Below are positions 19,684 through 27,640 of a stretch of DNA of 64,000 bases, in pieces (position 1 is the stretch's first letter; every line of letters starts with the position of its first letter). The notes beneath the pieces are model-generated. The model made no database searches. It had not been told where the DNA came from and was given only the letters and a program-made list of their open reading frames with translations. A program made the position numbers and the translations under genes. Source of the DNA: Paralimibaculum aggregatum (GTDB lineage Bacteria > Pseudomonadota > Alphaproteobacteria > Rhodobacterales > Rhodobacteraceae); assembly GCF_030270585.1 (NCBI RefSeq), contig NZ_BSYI01000006.1, positions 1 through 64,000 on the forward strand. The letters are read 5' to 3'.

Positions 19684-21060
19684 ACGGACGCACCTGCCTT
19701 GCGGCAGGTATCCACCTGCGGCCGGAGCCGGCTGACCCGCCCCCGCTCGATGCCGCGCTGGCGCTGGTGATGCCGGCGCCGTCGGGATACCGAACCGGCG
19801 CCCGAGCAGGCGCGCTCCGCTTCCGACGCGGCTCCGCCTGCGACCGGAGCCGCCGGACCGGGCCCCGCTCGACGCCGCCCCCGCGCCGGTGCTGCCCGCG
19901 CCGGCGGGCGACCGGCCCGGCGCCCGAGCGTGCGCGCCCCGCTTCCTGCGCGCATCCGCCCGCGGCTCGGGCCGGTTGACCGAGCGCCGCTCGATGCCAC
20001 GGCGGCGGCGCTGCTGCCAGCGCCGTCAGGTGACCGGACGAGCACCTGAGCGGGCGCGCCTTCCTTGCGGCACGGATCTGCCTGCGACCGGAGCGGCCGG
20101 ACCGGGTGCCGCACGATGGCACGGCGGCGGCGCTGCTGCCGGCGCCGTCGGGAGACCGGACCGGAGCCCGAGCGGGCGCGCTCCGCTTCCGGCGCGTATC
20201 CGCCTGCGGCTGGCGCCGGTGGACCGCGCGACGCTCGATGCCGCGCGGGCGGTGGTGCTGGCAGTGCCGGCGGAGGACCGGATTGGCGCCTGAGCCGGCG
20301 CCTTCCTTCCGGCGTCTATCCGCCTCCGGCCGAACCCGTTGGACCGGGTGCCGCTTGATGTCGCACTGGCGGCGGTGCTTGCGGTGCCGTTGGGAGACCG
20401 GACCGGCGCCCGAGCGGGCACGCCCAGCTTCCGCCAGGTGTCCGCCTGCGGCCCGTGCTGGAGGATCGGGCGCCTCTCGACGCTGCGCTGGCGGCAGTGC
20501 TGGGGGCGCCGTCAGGAGACCGGATGCCCGCCCGGGCGTGCCTCGCTTCCGGCGCGCATACGCCTGCGTCTGGAGCCGGCGGAGCGGGCGTCGCTCGGCG
20601 CCGCACCGGCGGCGGTGCTGCTGACCACGGCAGGGGACCGGACGTGCGCCCGAGCGGGTGCGCCCTGTTCCGGCGGGGGCCGGATTGGGGCCAGCGCCCT
20701 GTTCCGGCGCGCAGCTGTCTGCGGCTGGGGACGGCGGAGCGGGCGTCGCTCGGCGCCGCGCCGGCGGCGGTGCTGCTGACCACGGCTGGGGACCGGACGT
20801 GCGCCCGAGCGGGTGCGCCCCGTTCCGGCGCCTATCTGTCTGCGGCTGGTGCCTGCCGACCGGGCGCCGTTCGATGGTGCGCTGGCGGCGGGAGCGCCGG
20901 CTTCGGCGGGCGGGCGACCGGACCGGCACGTGGGCGGATGCGCCCTGTTTCCGTCGCGTATCTGTCTGCGGCTCGAGGCACAGGGTCGGGTGCCGCTCGA
21001 TGGCGCGCTGGCGGCGGTGTGGGCGGTGCCGGTGGGGGATCGGACGGGCGCCTGGGCGGC
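19684..21060 (+). repeat. Array of about eleven degenerate copies of the lpxK 3' end
   Basis: Units of about 120 bp, each containing a recognisable version of the last 75-90 bp of lpxK: CTGCGGCTGGAGCC, a GACCG..CCGCTCGATGCCGC core, GCGGTGCTG..GCGCC, and GGAGACCGGACCGGCGCC(T/C)GA. Core positions are near 19740, 19860, 19985, 20110, 20235, 20350, 20475, 20595, 20735, 20870 and 20995. Two adjacent copies (20575-20650 and 20715-20790) are nearly identical to each other. Frames are not maintained. The array separates lpxK from the strong terminator at 21204. Confidence 0.9.
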
Positions 21061-21119
21061 GGTGATGGCGGCGCTGTCGGGGGGGGGCGGACCGGGGTTT
21101 CTGCGGGTGCGTCACGATT

Positions 21120-21232
21120 TCGGCATGTATGCGTCTTTCTTCGGCCACACTGACCTGTCAGACTGCGTTCAATGTCCCTCTGAACAGTAGCCCTGTTCCG
21201 ACTGGCGGGCGCCCCTGGCGCCCGCCTTTTTT
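21120..21232 (+). ncRNA. Possible hairpin-rich small transcript or operon 3' UTR
   Basis: Ahead of the terminator, three local hairpins can form: CTGAC-CT-GTCAG, GTTCA..TGAAC, and AACAG-TAGCC-CTGTT. The stretch is distinctly less GC-rich than its surroundings and not repeated, which hints at conservation. No convincing promoter was found (a TATGCG at 21128-21133 lacks a matching -35), so it may instead be the 3' UTR of the lpxK operon displaced by the array. Confidence 0.35.
21204..21232 (+). terminator. Strong Rho-independent terminator
   Basis: GGCGGGCGCC (21204-21213), loop CCT, GGCGCCCGCC (21217-21226), then six T. A perfect 10-bp GC stem with a 3-base loop on the plus strand. It most plausibly ends transcription from the waaA-lpxK operon 1.5 kb upstream and/or the putative small RNA. 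Confidence 0.93.
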
Positions 21233-21238
21233 GCGTCC

Positions 21239-21405
21239 GCCGTCCTGCATCCGCCGTGTTGCGCCCGCGATCCTGCGCCCGCGGTCCTGCGCCCGCCATC
21301 CTGCGCCCATGGCCCTGCACCCGCCGTCCTGCGTCCGCCGTGCTGCGCCTGCGGTCCTGCATCCGGCGTTCTGGCGCCCGCGGTCCTGCGTCTGGCGTTC
21401 CGGGG
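21239..21405. repeat. 14-bp tandem array beyond the 3' end of the HExxH gene
   Basis: About twelve imperfect copies of GTCCTGCGCCCGCC (variants ATCC, GTGC, GTTC at the start), ending about 30 bp from the stop of the leftward gene at 21438. Not a multiple of three and not within a supported ORF. Confidence 0.85.
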
Positions 21406-21437
21406 TTCCGGCGCGCGCACCACGCCGGCGGCGGCGT

Positions 21438-22028
21438 TCAGGGGGCGAGGTGGGCGGCGCAGATGCGGTTGGTCTCGGCCAGCTCGGCCGGGGTGTGGAT
21501 CTTCAGCGAGGCGATGCGCACCTTGCGGGCATGGGCCTCGACAGTGTCCTTCGCGATCTGCCAGACGATGCCCTGGTAATCCGAGCGGATGATCGTCTCG
21601 TCGGCCGCCGGCACCCGCCGCGGGCTCCTGAAATAGGTCAGCAGCCGCTTGCGGATATCGGCGCCGATGCGCGCCTTGCGCCCGGACATGCCGCGGCGCC
21701 AGATGTCGAAATGCTGGCGCTCGTGGGCCAGCACATGGGCGAAGCAGGGCGAGCCGCGGGCGATGTTGGCGGCGATCTGGATGTCGAGCATCAGCTCCGC
21801 CGCGCAGTTGACCTGCACCAGCGACATCATGATCCATTTCGGATCGGCGGTCCGGGCCACGCTCCAGCTGAGCTGCGGGTCGTAGTATCCGAACCGCACG
21901 CGGGTGAAGCCGAGCACCCGCTTGCCGGGGATCCTCGCCCTGGCATTGGCGCGCGCCACCGCGGCCGGGCTGACCAGCCGGGGCGAGCGCTTGCCGCGCA
22001 CCGCGAAGTCGAAATTGACGACCGTCAT
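21438..22028 (-). CDS. Hypothetical protein with HExxH zincin-like motif
   Basis: A 196-residue protein without a signal peptide or membrane segment. HVLAHERQHFDIWRR contains HERQH at residues 102-106, a possible zinc protease signature; the HExxHFDI arrangement resembles that of DUF922 secreted-protease-like proteins, but the rest was not recognised. A basic segment (GRKARIGADIRKRLL) follows the motif. ATG 22028 is the first in frame with conserved-looking sequence. It lies downstream of the oxidase subunit IV gene on the same strand, with about 55 bp between. A metal-dependent hydrolase is a guess from the motif only. Confidence 0.7.
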   Translation of the reverse strand: MTVVNFDFAVRGKRSPRLVSPAAVARANARARIPGKRVLGFTRVRFGYYDPQLSWSVARTADPKWIMMSLVQVNCAAELMLDIQIAANIARGSPCFAHVLAHERQHFDIWRRGMSGRKARIGADIRKRLLTYFRSPRRVPAADETIIRSDYQGIVWQIAKDTVEAHARKVRIASLKIHTPAELAETNRICAAHLAP

Positions 22029-22082
22029 CGCCGCCAGCCTGCCGGGCCGGGACCGCGCCCGCCGCCGGCGGGCCGGTCCGGC

Positions 22083-22217
22083 TCAGGTGCCGACGAAGGC
22101 GAGCACGATCAGGATGAAGATGCTGGCGGCGGCGACGATGGCCGCGGCCTTGAGAAAGCCCTCGAACACCTTCTGATGCGGCGTCGGGTCCTGCGATCCG
22201 TGCTGGTAGGCGGCCAT
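22083..22217 (-). CDS. aa3-type cytochrome c oxidase subunit IV
   Basis: A 44-residue single-helix subunit typical of the bacterial aa3 oxidase: short hydrophilic N-terminus with HGSQDPTPHQKVFEGF, then one transmembrane helix AAAIVAAASIFILIVLAFVG. It packs against the catalytic subunits in Rhodobacter and Paracoccus enzymes. GGGGAGACGAAC upstream of ATG 22217 is a good ribosome binding site. It has its own predicted promoter (22257-22284). The other oxidase genes are at 44-48 kb. Confidence 0.88.
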   Translation of the reverse strand: MAAYQHGSQDPTPHQKVFEGFLKAAAIVAAASIFILIVLAFVGT

Positions 22218-22256
22218 GTTCGTCTCCCCTGCTGCGCGGCGGTGCCTGTCTTCCGG

Positions 22257-22284
22257 GTTATACCCGAGGCGGCGCGGGCTGCAA
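22257..22284 (-). promoter_or_regulatory. Predicted promoter of the oxidase subunit IV gene
   Basis: On the minus strand, TTGCAG (22284-22279) and TATAAC (22262-22257) with a 16-base spacer; start predicted near 22250. The -10 overlaps the stop codon of the upstream isomerase gene, so the small subunit gene can be transcribed separately from the operon behind it. Confidence 0.6.
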
Positions 22285-22911
22285 CCGGGGCGCGCGATGC
22301 GGCATCTCGCCCTGCCCGGCCCAGGCGATCGCGTCGGCCATCCGGTCATGCCCCCAGAACAGCTCGGGCGCGGCGCCCTCGCCGACGGTGAAGCTCGGCG
22401 CGCCGAAGATGCCGCACGCCTCGGCCGCGGCGGTCTGCGCCCGCAGCCGGCCCTTCACCGCGGGGTCCTCCGCGGCCTCCAGCAGCGCCGCCGGGGCGCC
22501 CGCCTCGGCCAGCGCCTCGGCCAGCACGGCGGGATCGGCGATGTCGGCGCCGCGGCCGAACCCGGCGGCATAGACCGCGCGCACATAGCCCGGCAGCCAG
22601 GCCGCGCCGGCGCCGGCGACGGCGACCCGGGCGGCAAGCAGCGAGTTCGCCGGGAAGCGCGCCGGCCGGGCCAGCGGCAGCCCCTCGGCGGCGCAGATCC
22701 GCTCGAGGTCGCGCCACATGTAGCGGCCCTTGTCGGGGTAGATGTTGAACGGGCTGTCGCGCCAGCCGCGCGCCGCGAAGATCGGGCCGAGCAGGAAGGG
22801 CTGCCAGGACAGCGCCACCCCGGCGGCGGCGGCGGCATCGCCGATGCGCATCGCGGCGGGGTAGGAATAGCTCGAGGCGAACTCGAACCAGAAGCCGAGC
22901 GGCGCGCTCAT
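22258..22911 (-). CDS. 2-hydroxychromene-2-carboxylate isomerase (DsbA-like kappa-class GST fold)
   Basis: A 217-residue member of the HCCA isomerase/DSBA-like thioredoxin-fold family, used in breakdown of polycyclic aromatics or as a glutathione-dependent isomerase. FWFEFASSYSYPAAMRI at the N-terminus is the family's substrate/GSH region (Ser in place of Cys), PFLLGPIFAARGW follows, and FGAPSFTVGEGAAPELFWG is at the C-terminus. ATG 22911 overlaps the stop of the DUF6173 gene by 4 bp. Actual substrate is not deducible from the context of an acyl-CoA dehydrogenase and an MBL hydrolase. Confidence 0.9.
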   Translation of the reverse strand: MSAPLGFWFEFASSYSYPAAMRIGDAAAAAGVALSWQPFLLGPIFAARGWRDSPFNIYPDKGRYMWRDLERICAAEGLPLARPARFPANSLLAARVAVAGAGAAWLPGYVRAVYAAGFGRGADIADPAVLAEALAEAGAPAALLEAAEDPAVKGRLRAQTAAAEACGIFGAPSFTVGEGAAPELFWGHDRMADAIAWAGQGEMPHRAPRLQPAPPRV

Positions 22912-23408
22912 CCCGCTGCCGCCCCGGCCTCCCCGCCGCCCGCCCCGCCCTCGCCGCCCGCCGCGGCTGCCTCGGCCTCGCCGTCGGCCTCGATCCGGCT
23001 GGCGAGCTGGAAGCCGATGCGCTCGGCGGTCTCGGCCTGTTTCGGCACCGCCTTCAGCATCACGTTGAGCTGGCTGACATGCTGGATCAGCTGGGTCTTC
23101 GCGCCGTGCTGGTCGAGCCCGTAGAAGGTGACGAGATCCGGCGCGAAATAGCCGACGCCGCGGATGTGCAGCGCGCCGGCCTCGGAACCGGCGACGCCGA
23201 TGCCGACCTCGTGCTCGGAATCGAGCTGCTCCTCGAACTTGCGCAGGTAGAGCGCGAGCCGCAGATAGGCCCATTCGGCAGGGGATTTCTGGTTTGCCTG
23301 GCCGCGCGCGATGGCCTCCGGCAGCGGCTGGTTCTCGGCGCAGTCGCCCTCGTTGCAATCGGTGCGGACGGCGCGGGCCTCGGGCTTCAGCGTCGGTCGA
23401 TCGGTCAT
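22908..23408 (-). CDS. DUF6173 family protein
   Basis: A 166-residue protein. The conserved core KSPAEWAYLRLALYLRKFEE, GYFAPDLVTFYGLDQHGAKT and QLIQHVSQLNVMLKAVPK matches the Rhodobacterales family DUF6173, of unknown function. The last 25 residues are a Gly/Ala/Glu low-complexity tail (GGEGGAGGGEAGAAAG), possibly another case of 3'-end expansion. It overlaps its neighbours by 4 bp on both sides, so it is co-translated with the MBL hydrolase and the isomerase. Confidence 0.85.
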   Translation of the reverse strand: MTDRPTLKPEARAVRTDCNEGDCAENQPLPEAIARGQANQKSPAEWAYLRLALYLRKFEEQLDSEHEVGIGVAGSEAGALHIRGVGYFAPDLVTFYGLDQHGAKTQLIQHVSQLNVMLKAVPKQAETAERIGFQLASRIEADGEAEAAAAGGEGGAGGGEAGAAAG

Positions 23409-24487
23409 GCGGCCTCCTCGAGGGCGTAGAGCCAGGCACCCTCGGCGGACAGGCTGCGGGAGACCCGGCCGGAATGCCAGAGGTAATTGCAGTGGGCCAC
23501 CGCCTCGGCCAGCGCCAGCCCGGTCTCGGCGGCGGCGATCGGCCGGCGGTAGATCGCGCCGAACAGCCCGACGGCGGAGCGCGGCGCCTCGGCCAGCGCC
23601 GCCTCGATGCGCGTCAGCGCCTGGGCATGGCCCTCGATCAGCGTGCCGGCGCGGCGCCCGACGCCGCGGAACGGGCGCTGGTGGCCGGGCAGCACCAGCG
23701 GGTCGGCGCCGGCCTCGCCGAGCGCGCGGAAGCGGGCGCAGGTATCGAGGAAGCCGGTCAGCGGATCGGCCTCGGGCTCGGTCGGATAGACGCCGATATT
23801 GGGCGAGATCGCCGGCAGGATCTGGTCTCCCGCCAGCATCAGCGCGCCGTCCTCCGACCACAGCGTGACATGGTCCGGCGCGTGGCCCTGGCCGATCCGC
23901 ACCCGCCAGTCGCGGCCGCCGGCGGCGAGCCGGTCGCCCTCGGCCAGCGCGCGGAAGCCGAGCGGGATCGGCGCCACCGTGTCGGCGAAGTTGAACGGGC
24001 GCTCGGCGACGAAGGCGGCGAGCTGGTCGGCGTCGAGCCCGGCGCGGCGGCGGAAGCGGATCGCCTCCTCGGGCGGGCGCTCCTGCGCGTCGAGGGTCAG
24101 CATCCGGCCGAACAGCCAGGCGGTGCGGCTGGCGAGCAGCTCGGCGCCGGTGGCGGCGAGGCGGCCGGCCTGGCCGATATGGTCCGGGTGGTGGTGGGTC
24201 AGGATCACCCGCGTCACCGGGCGCCCGGCCAGCGGCCCGGCGAGCAGCGCCGCCAGCGCCGCGCGGCCGGCCTCCCAGTCGAGCCCGGTATCGACCAGGG
24301 TCCAGCCGTCGCCCTCGTCGAGCGCATAGACATTGATCACCGGCAGCCCCTTGAAGGGCAGCGGCAGGCGGGCCCAGAGCACGCCCTCGGCGATCTCCAC
24401 CGCGGCGCCGGTCTCCGGCGGGTCGAGCTCGAGGCGGCGGCTGGCGGCGGTGACGGCGGCGGCAGCAGCAGGGGCGGAGGCGCTCAT
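23405..24487 (-). CDS. MBL-fold metallo-hydrolase
   Basis: A 360-residue beta-lactamase-fold hydrolase. The dinuclear zinc motif ILTHHHPDHIGQAG is complete, with further ligands in GQGHAPDHVTLW, GDQILP and LPGHQRPF. The C-terminal helical part (AVGLFGAIYRRPI, HCNYLWHSGRV) resembles members linked to thioester or lactone hydrolysis. Position between acyl-CoA dehydrogenase and DUF6173, with 4-bp overlaps, suggests a role in acyl-CoA or side-chain catabolism (inference). Confidence 0.88.
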   Translation of the reverse strand: MSASAPAAAAAVTAASRRLELDPPETGAAVEIAEGVLWARLPLPFKGLPVINVYALDEGDGWTLVDTGLDWEAGRAALAALLAGPLAGRPVTRVILTHHHPDHIGQAGRLAATGAELLASRTAWLFGRMLTLDAQERPPEEAIRFRRRAGLDADQLAAFVAERPFNFADTVAPIPLGFRALAEGDRLAAGGRDWRVRIGQGHAPDHVTLWSEDGALMLAGDQILPAISPNIGVYPTEPEADPLTGFLDTCARFRALGEAGADPLVLPGHQRPFRGVGRRAGTLIEGHAQALTRIEAALAEAPRSAVGLFGAIYRRPIAAAETGLALAEAVAHCNYLWHSGRVSRSLSAEGAWLYALEEAA

Positions 24488-26202
24488 GCCCCGAGCGCCT
24501 CGGCCGGCAGCGCATAGAGCGGCCCGGCGCCCTGCACCGCGGCCGCGGCCTCGGCCCGGGCGCGCGGCAGCAGCTGCATCAGGAAGAACGCCGCCAGCGG
24601 GCGCCGGCCCGGCTCGGCCAGCGCGGCGCGGGCGAGGTGATGGCCGCCGAGCAGCAGCGCCATCATCTTGAGATAGGGGGTGGCGCCGGCGAAACGGTCG
24701 TTGATGGCGCCGGCCGCCAGCATCCAGGCGGTGGCCTCGCGGGCGGCGGCGGCGGCATCGGCCAGCGCGGCCCCGAGCGCCGCCTCGCCGGCCGCCGCGA
24801 GCGCCGCGGCGGTGGCCTCGGCCTCGCCGATCAGCGCGCCGACCGCGGCGCCGCCGTCGAGCGAGAGCTTGCGGCCGACCAGATCCATCGCCTGGATGCC
24901 GTTGGTGCCCTCGTAGATCGCGGTGACCCGGACATCGCGCAGCAGCTGCGCCGCCCCGGTCTCCTCGACATAGCCGACGCCGCCATGCACCTGGATGCCG
25001 AGCCCGGCCACCTCGATGCCGGTATCGGTGCCGAAGGCCTTGGCGATCGGCGTGAGCGCGGCGGCGCGGGCGGCATGGGCGGCGCGCTCGGCCTCGGTCT
25101 CCGCCGCCTTTGCAAGGTCGATCGAGAGCGCGCAGTCGTAGCAGATCGCCCGCGCCGCGGCGGTAAGCCCGCGCATGGTGAAGAGCATCCGGCGCACATC
25201 GGCATGGCCGGCGATCGCGGCGCTGCCGTCCGGGGTGGTTCCCTGGCGGCGCTCCAGCGCATAGGCGACGGCGCGCTGGGTGGCCGCCTCGGCCACCGCC
25301 AGCCCCTCGACGCCGACGCCGAGCCGCGCGTTGTTCATCATCGTGAACATCGCCGCCAGCCCCCGGTTGGGCCCGCCGACCATCCAGCCGGTGGCGCCCT
25401 CATAGGCGAGCACGCAGGTCGGCGAGCCGTGCAGGCCGAGCTTCTCCTCGAGGCTGACGGTCTGGACCGCGTTGCGCCGGCCCGGCGCGCCCTCCGGGGT
25501 GGGCAGGAACTTCGGCACGGCGAAGAGGCTGATGCCCTTGGTGCCGGCCGGCGCGTCCGGCAGCCGCGCCAGCACCAGGTGCACGATGTTCTCGGCGACG
25601 TCGTGGTCGCCCCAGGAGATCCAGACCTTCTGCCCGGTGATCGCATGGCTGCCGTCGGGGTTCGGCTCGGCCCGGGTGGTCAGCGCGCCGACATCGGAGC
25701 CGGCCTGCGGCTCGGAGAGGTTCATCGTGCCGGTCCAGCGGCCCTCGATCAGCGGCGGCAGGAAGCGGGCCTTGAGTTCGTCCGAGGCATGCGCCTCCAG
25801 CGCCTCGATCTGGCCCTGGCTCATCAGCGGGCAGAGCGAGAGCGACAGGCAGGCCCCGGCGAGCATCTCGTTGACCATCACCGCGAAGCTCTGCGGCAGC
25901 GCCATGCCGCCATGCTCGGGCCCGGCGACGAGGCCGATCCAGCCGCCCTCGGCGATCGCGCGGTAGCCCTCGGCATAGCCCGGCGGGCAGCGCACCACGC
26001 CGTTCTCGAGCCGCGCCGGGTGGCGGTCGCCGGCGGCGTTGAGCGGCGCCAGCAGCTCGCCGGCGAGGCGGCCGGCCTCGCCGAGGATCGCCTGGCGGGT
26101 CTCGGCGGTGGCCTCGGCGAAGCGCGCGGTCGCGGCGAGGCGGGGCTGGCCGAGCAGATCGGCGAGGAAGCCCATCTCGGCGATCGGTGCGGTGTAGCTC
26201 AT
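24484..26202 (-). CDS. Acyl-CoA dehydrogenase, DmdC-like with C-terminal extension
   Basis: A 572-residue FAD flavoprotein oxidising acyl-CoA thioesters and passing electrons to ETF. Family marks are TMNLSEPQAGSDVGALTTRA, ITGQKVWISWGDHD, QVHGGVGYVEETGAAQLLRD and YEGTNGIQAMDLVGRKL. The C-terminal region beyond residue 460 is the extra helical domain of the DmdC (3-methylthiopropanoyl-CoA dehydrogenase) / long ACAD subgroup, so DMSP-derived substrates are possible but unproven. It leads a four-gene overlapping operon (ACAD, MBL, DUF6173, isomerase). Confidence 0.9.
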   Translation of the reverse strand: MSYTAPIAEMGFLADLLGQPRLAATARFAEATAETRQAILGEAGRLAGELLAPLNAAGDRHPARLENGVVRCPPGYAEGYRAIAEGGWIGLVAGPEHGGMALPQSFAVMVNEMLAGACLSLSLCPLMSQGQIEALEAHASDELKARFLPPLIEGRWTGTMNLSEPQAGSDVGALTTRAEPNPDGSHAITGQKVWISWGDHDVAENIVHLVLARLPDAPAGTKGISLFAVPKFLPTPEGAPGRRNAVQTVSLEEKLGLHGSPTCVLAYEGATGWMVGGPNRGLAAMFTMMNNARLGVGVEGLAVAEAATQRAVAYALERRQGTTPDGSAAIAGHADVRRMLFTMRGLTAAARAICYDCALSIDLAKAAETEAERAAHAARAAALTPIAKAFGTDTGIEVAGLGIQVHGGVGYVEETGAAQLLRDVRVTAIYEGTNGIQAMDLVGRKLSLDGGAAVGALIGEAEATAAALAAAGEAALGAALADAAAAAREATAWMLAAGAINDRFAGATPYLKMMALLLGGHHLARAALAEPGRRPLAAFFLMQLLPRARAEAAAAVQGAGPLYALPAEALGA

Positions 26203-26252
26203 CCGGTCCTCCCTGCGGCATGCTTGCCGGTGGTCCCCGGCGGGTCTAGAGG

Positions 26253-26281
26253 GAATATCTCGCGCATGTCGCGGAGGGCAA
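26253..26281 (-). promoter_or_regulatory. Predicted promoter of the acyl-CoA dehydrogenase operon
   Basis: On the minus strand, TTGCCC (26281-26276) and ATATTC (26258-26253), 17-base spacer, start near 26246. It lies in the 99-bp divergent region shared with the Sua5 gene. Confidence 0.4.
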
Positions 26282-26301
26282 GCGAAGGACGGGGATCGGC
26301 G

Positions 26302-27270
26302 ATGGAGACGCGGCGGCTCGGGCCGGAGGAGAGCGGCATCGCGGCGGCGGCGGCGCTGCTGCGCGCCGGGCAGCTCGTCGCCTTCCCGACCGAGACGGTC
26401 TATGGCCTCGGCGCCGATGGCGGCGATGCCGCGGCGGTGGCGCGGCTCTATGCCGCCAAGGGCCGGCCGCGGCACAACCCGCTGATCCTGCACCTGCCGG
26501 ATCTCGCCGCGGCGGCGCGCATCGCGGTGCTGCCGGAGGGCGCGCGCCGGCTCGCCGCGGCGTTCTGGCCGGGGCCGCTGACGCTGGTCGCGCCGCTCCG
26601 GCCCGGGGCGCCGGTGGCCCCGGCGGTGATGGCCGGGCTGCCGACGGTGGCGCTGCGGGTGCCGGCGCATCCGGTGGCGGCGGCGCTGCTGCGCGCGGCC
26701 GGGCGGCCGGTGGCGGCGCCCTCGGCCAATCCCTCCGGCAAGGTCAGCCCGACCACCGCGGCGCATGTGCTCGAGGGGCTCGACGGGCGCATCGCCGCGG
26801 TGCTCGATGCCGGGCCCTGCGCGGTCGGGCTCGAATCGAGCATCGTCGCGGTGGAGCCCGATGGCGGCGCGGTGCTGCTGCGCCCCGGCGGGCTGTCGCT
26901 CGAGGCGCTGGAGGCGGCGCTCGGCGCGCCGCTCGGCCTCGCCGGCGAGGCGGCGGCGATCCGCGCGCCCGGCCAGCTCGCCAGCCACTACGCGCCGGGC
27001 GCGCGGCTCCGGCTCGGCGCGGCGGCGCCGCGGCCGGGCGAGGGCTGGCTCGGCTTCGGGCCGCTGCCGGCCGGGCTCGAGGGGCCGGCGCTGACGCTCT
27101 CCGGGAGCGGCGATCTCGCCGAGGCGGCGGCCAATCTCTTCGGCCATCTGCGGGCGCTCGACCGCGCGATGGGCGGAGCTGGCGTGATCGCCGTCGCCCC
27201 GGTCCCGGCACACGGCCTCGGCCGCGCCATCAACGACCGGCTCGCCCGCGCCGCCGCACCGCGGGACTGA
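26302..27270 (+). CDS. tsaC: Threonylcarbamoyl-AMP synthase, Sua5 type
   Basis: A 322-residue enzyme that makes threonylcarbamoyl-AMP for the t6A37 modification of ANN-decoding tRNAs. The N-terminal YrdC domain shows FPTETVYGLGADG, KGRPRHNPL and APSANPSGKVSPT. About 110 further residues form the Sua5 domain (SHYAPGARLRLG), so it is Sua5-type, not short TsaC. AAGGACGGGG supports ATG 26302. The C-terminal APVPAHGLGRAINDRLARA is copied four times in the array immediately downstream. Confidence 0.94.
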   Translation: METRRLGPEESGIAAAAALLRAGQLVAFPTETVYGLGADGGDAAAVARLYAAKGRPRHNPLILHLPDLAAAARIAVLPEGARRLAAAFWPGPLTLVAPLRPGAPVAPAVMAGLPTVALRVPAHPVAAALLRAAGRPVAAPSANPSGKVSPTTAAHVLEGLDGRIAAVLDAGPCAVGLESSIVAVEPDGGAVLLRPGGLSLEALEAALGAPLGLAGEAAAIRAPGQLASHYAPGARLRLGAAAPRPGEGWLGFGPLPAGLEGPALTLSGSGDLAEAAANLFGHLRALDRAMGGAGVIAVAPVPAHGLGRAINDRLARAAAPRD

Positions 27271-27640
27271 GCCGCGCGCCCCGGTACTGAGCCGCGCCCC
27301 GGTGCCGACACACGGCCCCGGCCGCGCGACCAACGACCGCCCACCCGCGCCGCCGCGCCGCGGGACCGAGCCGGGCCCCCCGGTGCCGACATTTGGCCTC
27401 GGCCGCACGATCAACAACCGTCTGGCCCGCGCCGCCGCACCGCGGGACCGAGCCGCACGCCCCGGTGCCGGCGCACGGCCTCGGCCACGCGATCAACGAC
27501 CGGCCCGCCCGCGCCGCCTCACCGCGGGACCGAGCCGCGTGCCCCGGTGCCGACACACGGCCCCGTCCGCGCGACCAACGACCACCCACCCGCGCCGCCG
27601 CGCCGCGGGACCGAGCCGCACGCCCCCCGCCGGCGGCCCC
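27271..27640 (+). repeat. Four extra copies of the tsaC 3' end, 82-bp period
   Basis: GGTGCCGACACACGGCC..GCCGCGCGACCAACGACC..CGCCGCCGC..CGCGGGACCGAGCC recurs with GGTGCC at 27301, 27382, 27464 and 27546; the gene's own copy (GGTCCC) is at 27201. The unit is 81-82 bp, so copies fall in different frames. The copies retain a version of the terminal codons (CACCGCGGGAC-TGAGCC in the gene, CGCGGGACCGAGCC in the array). Confidence 0.93.
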
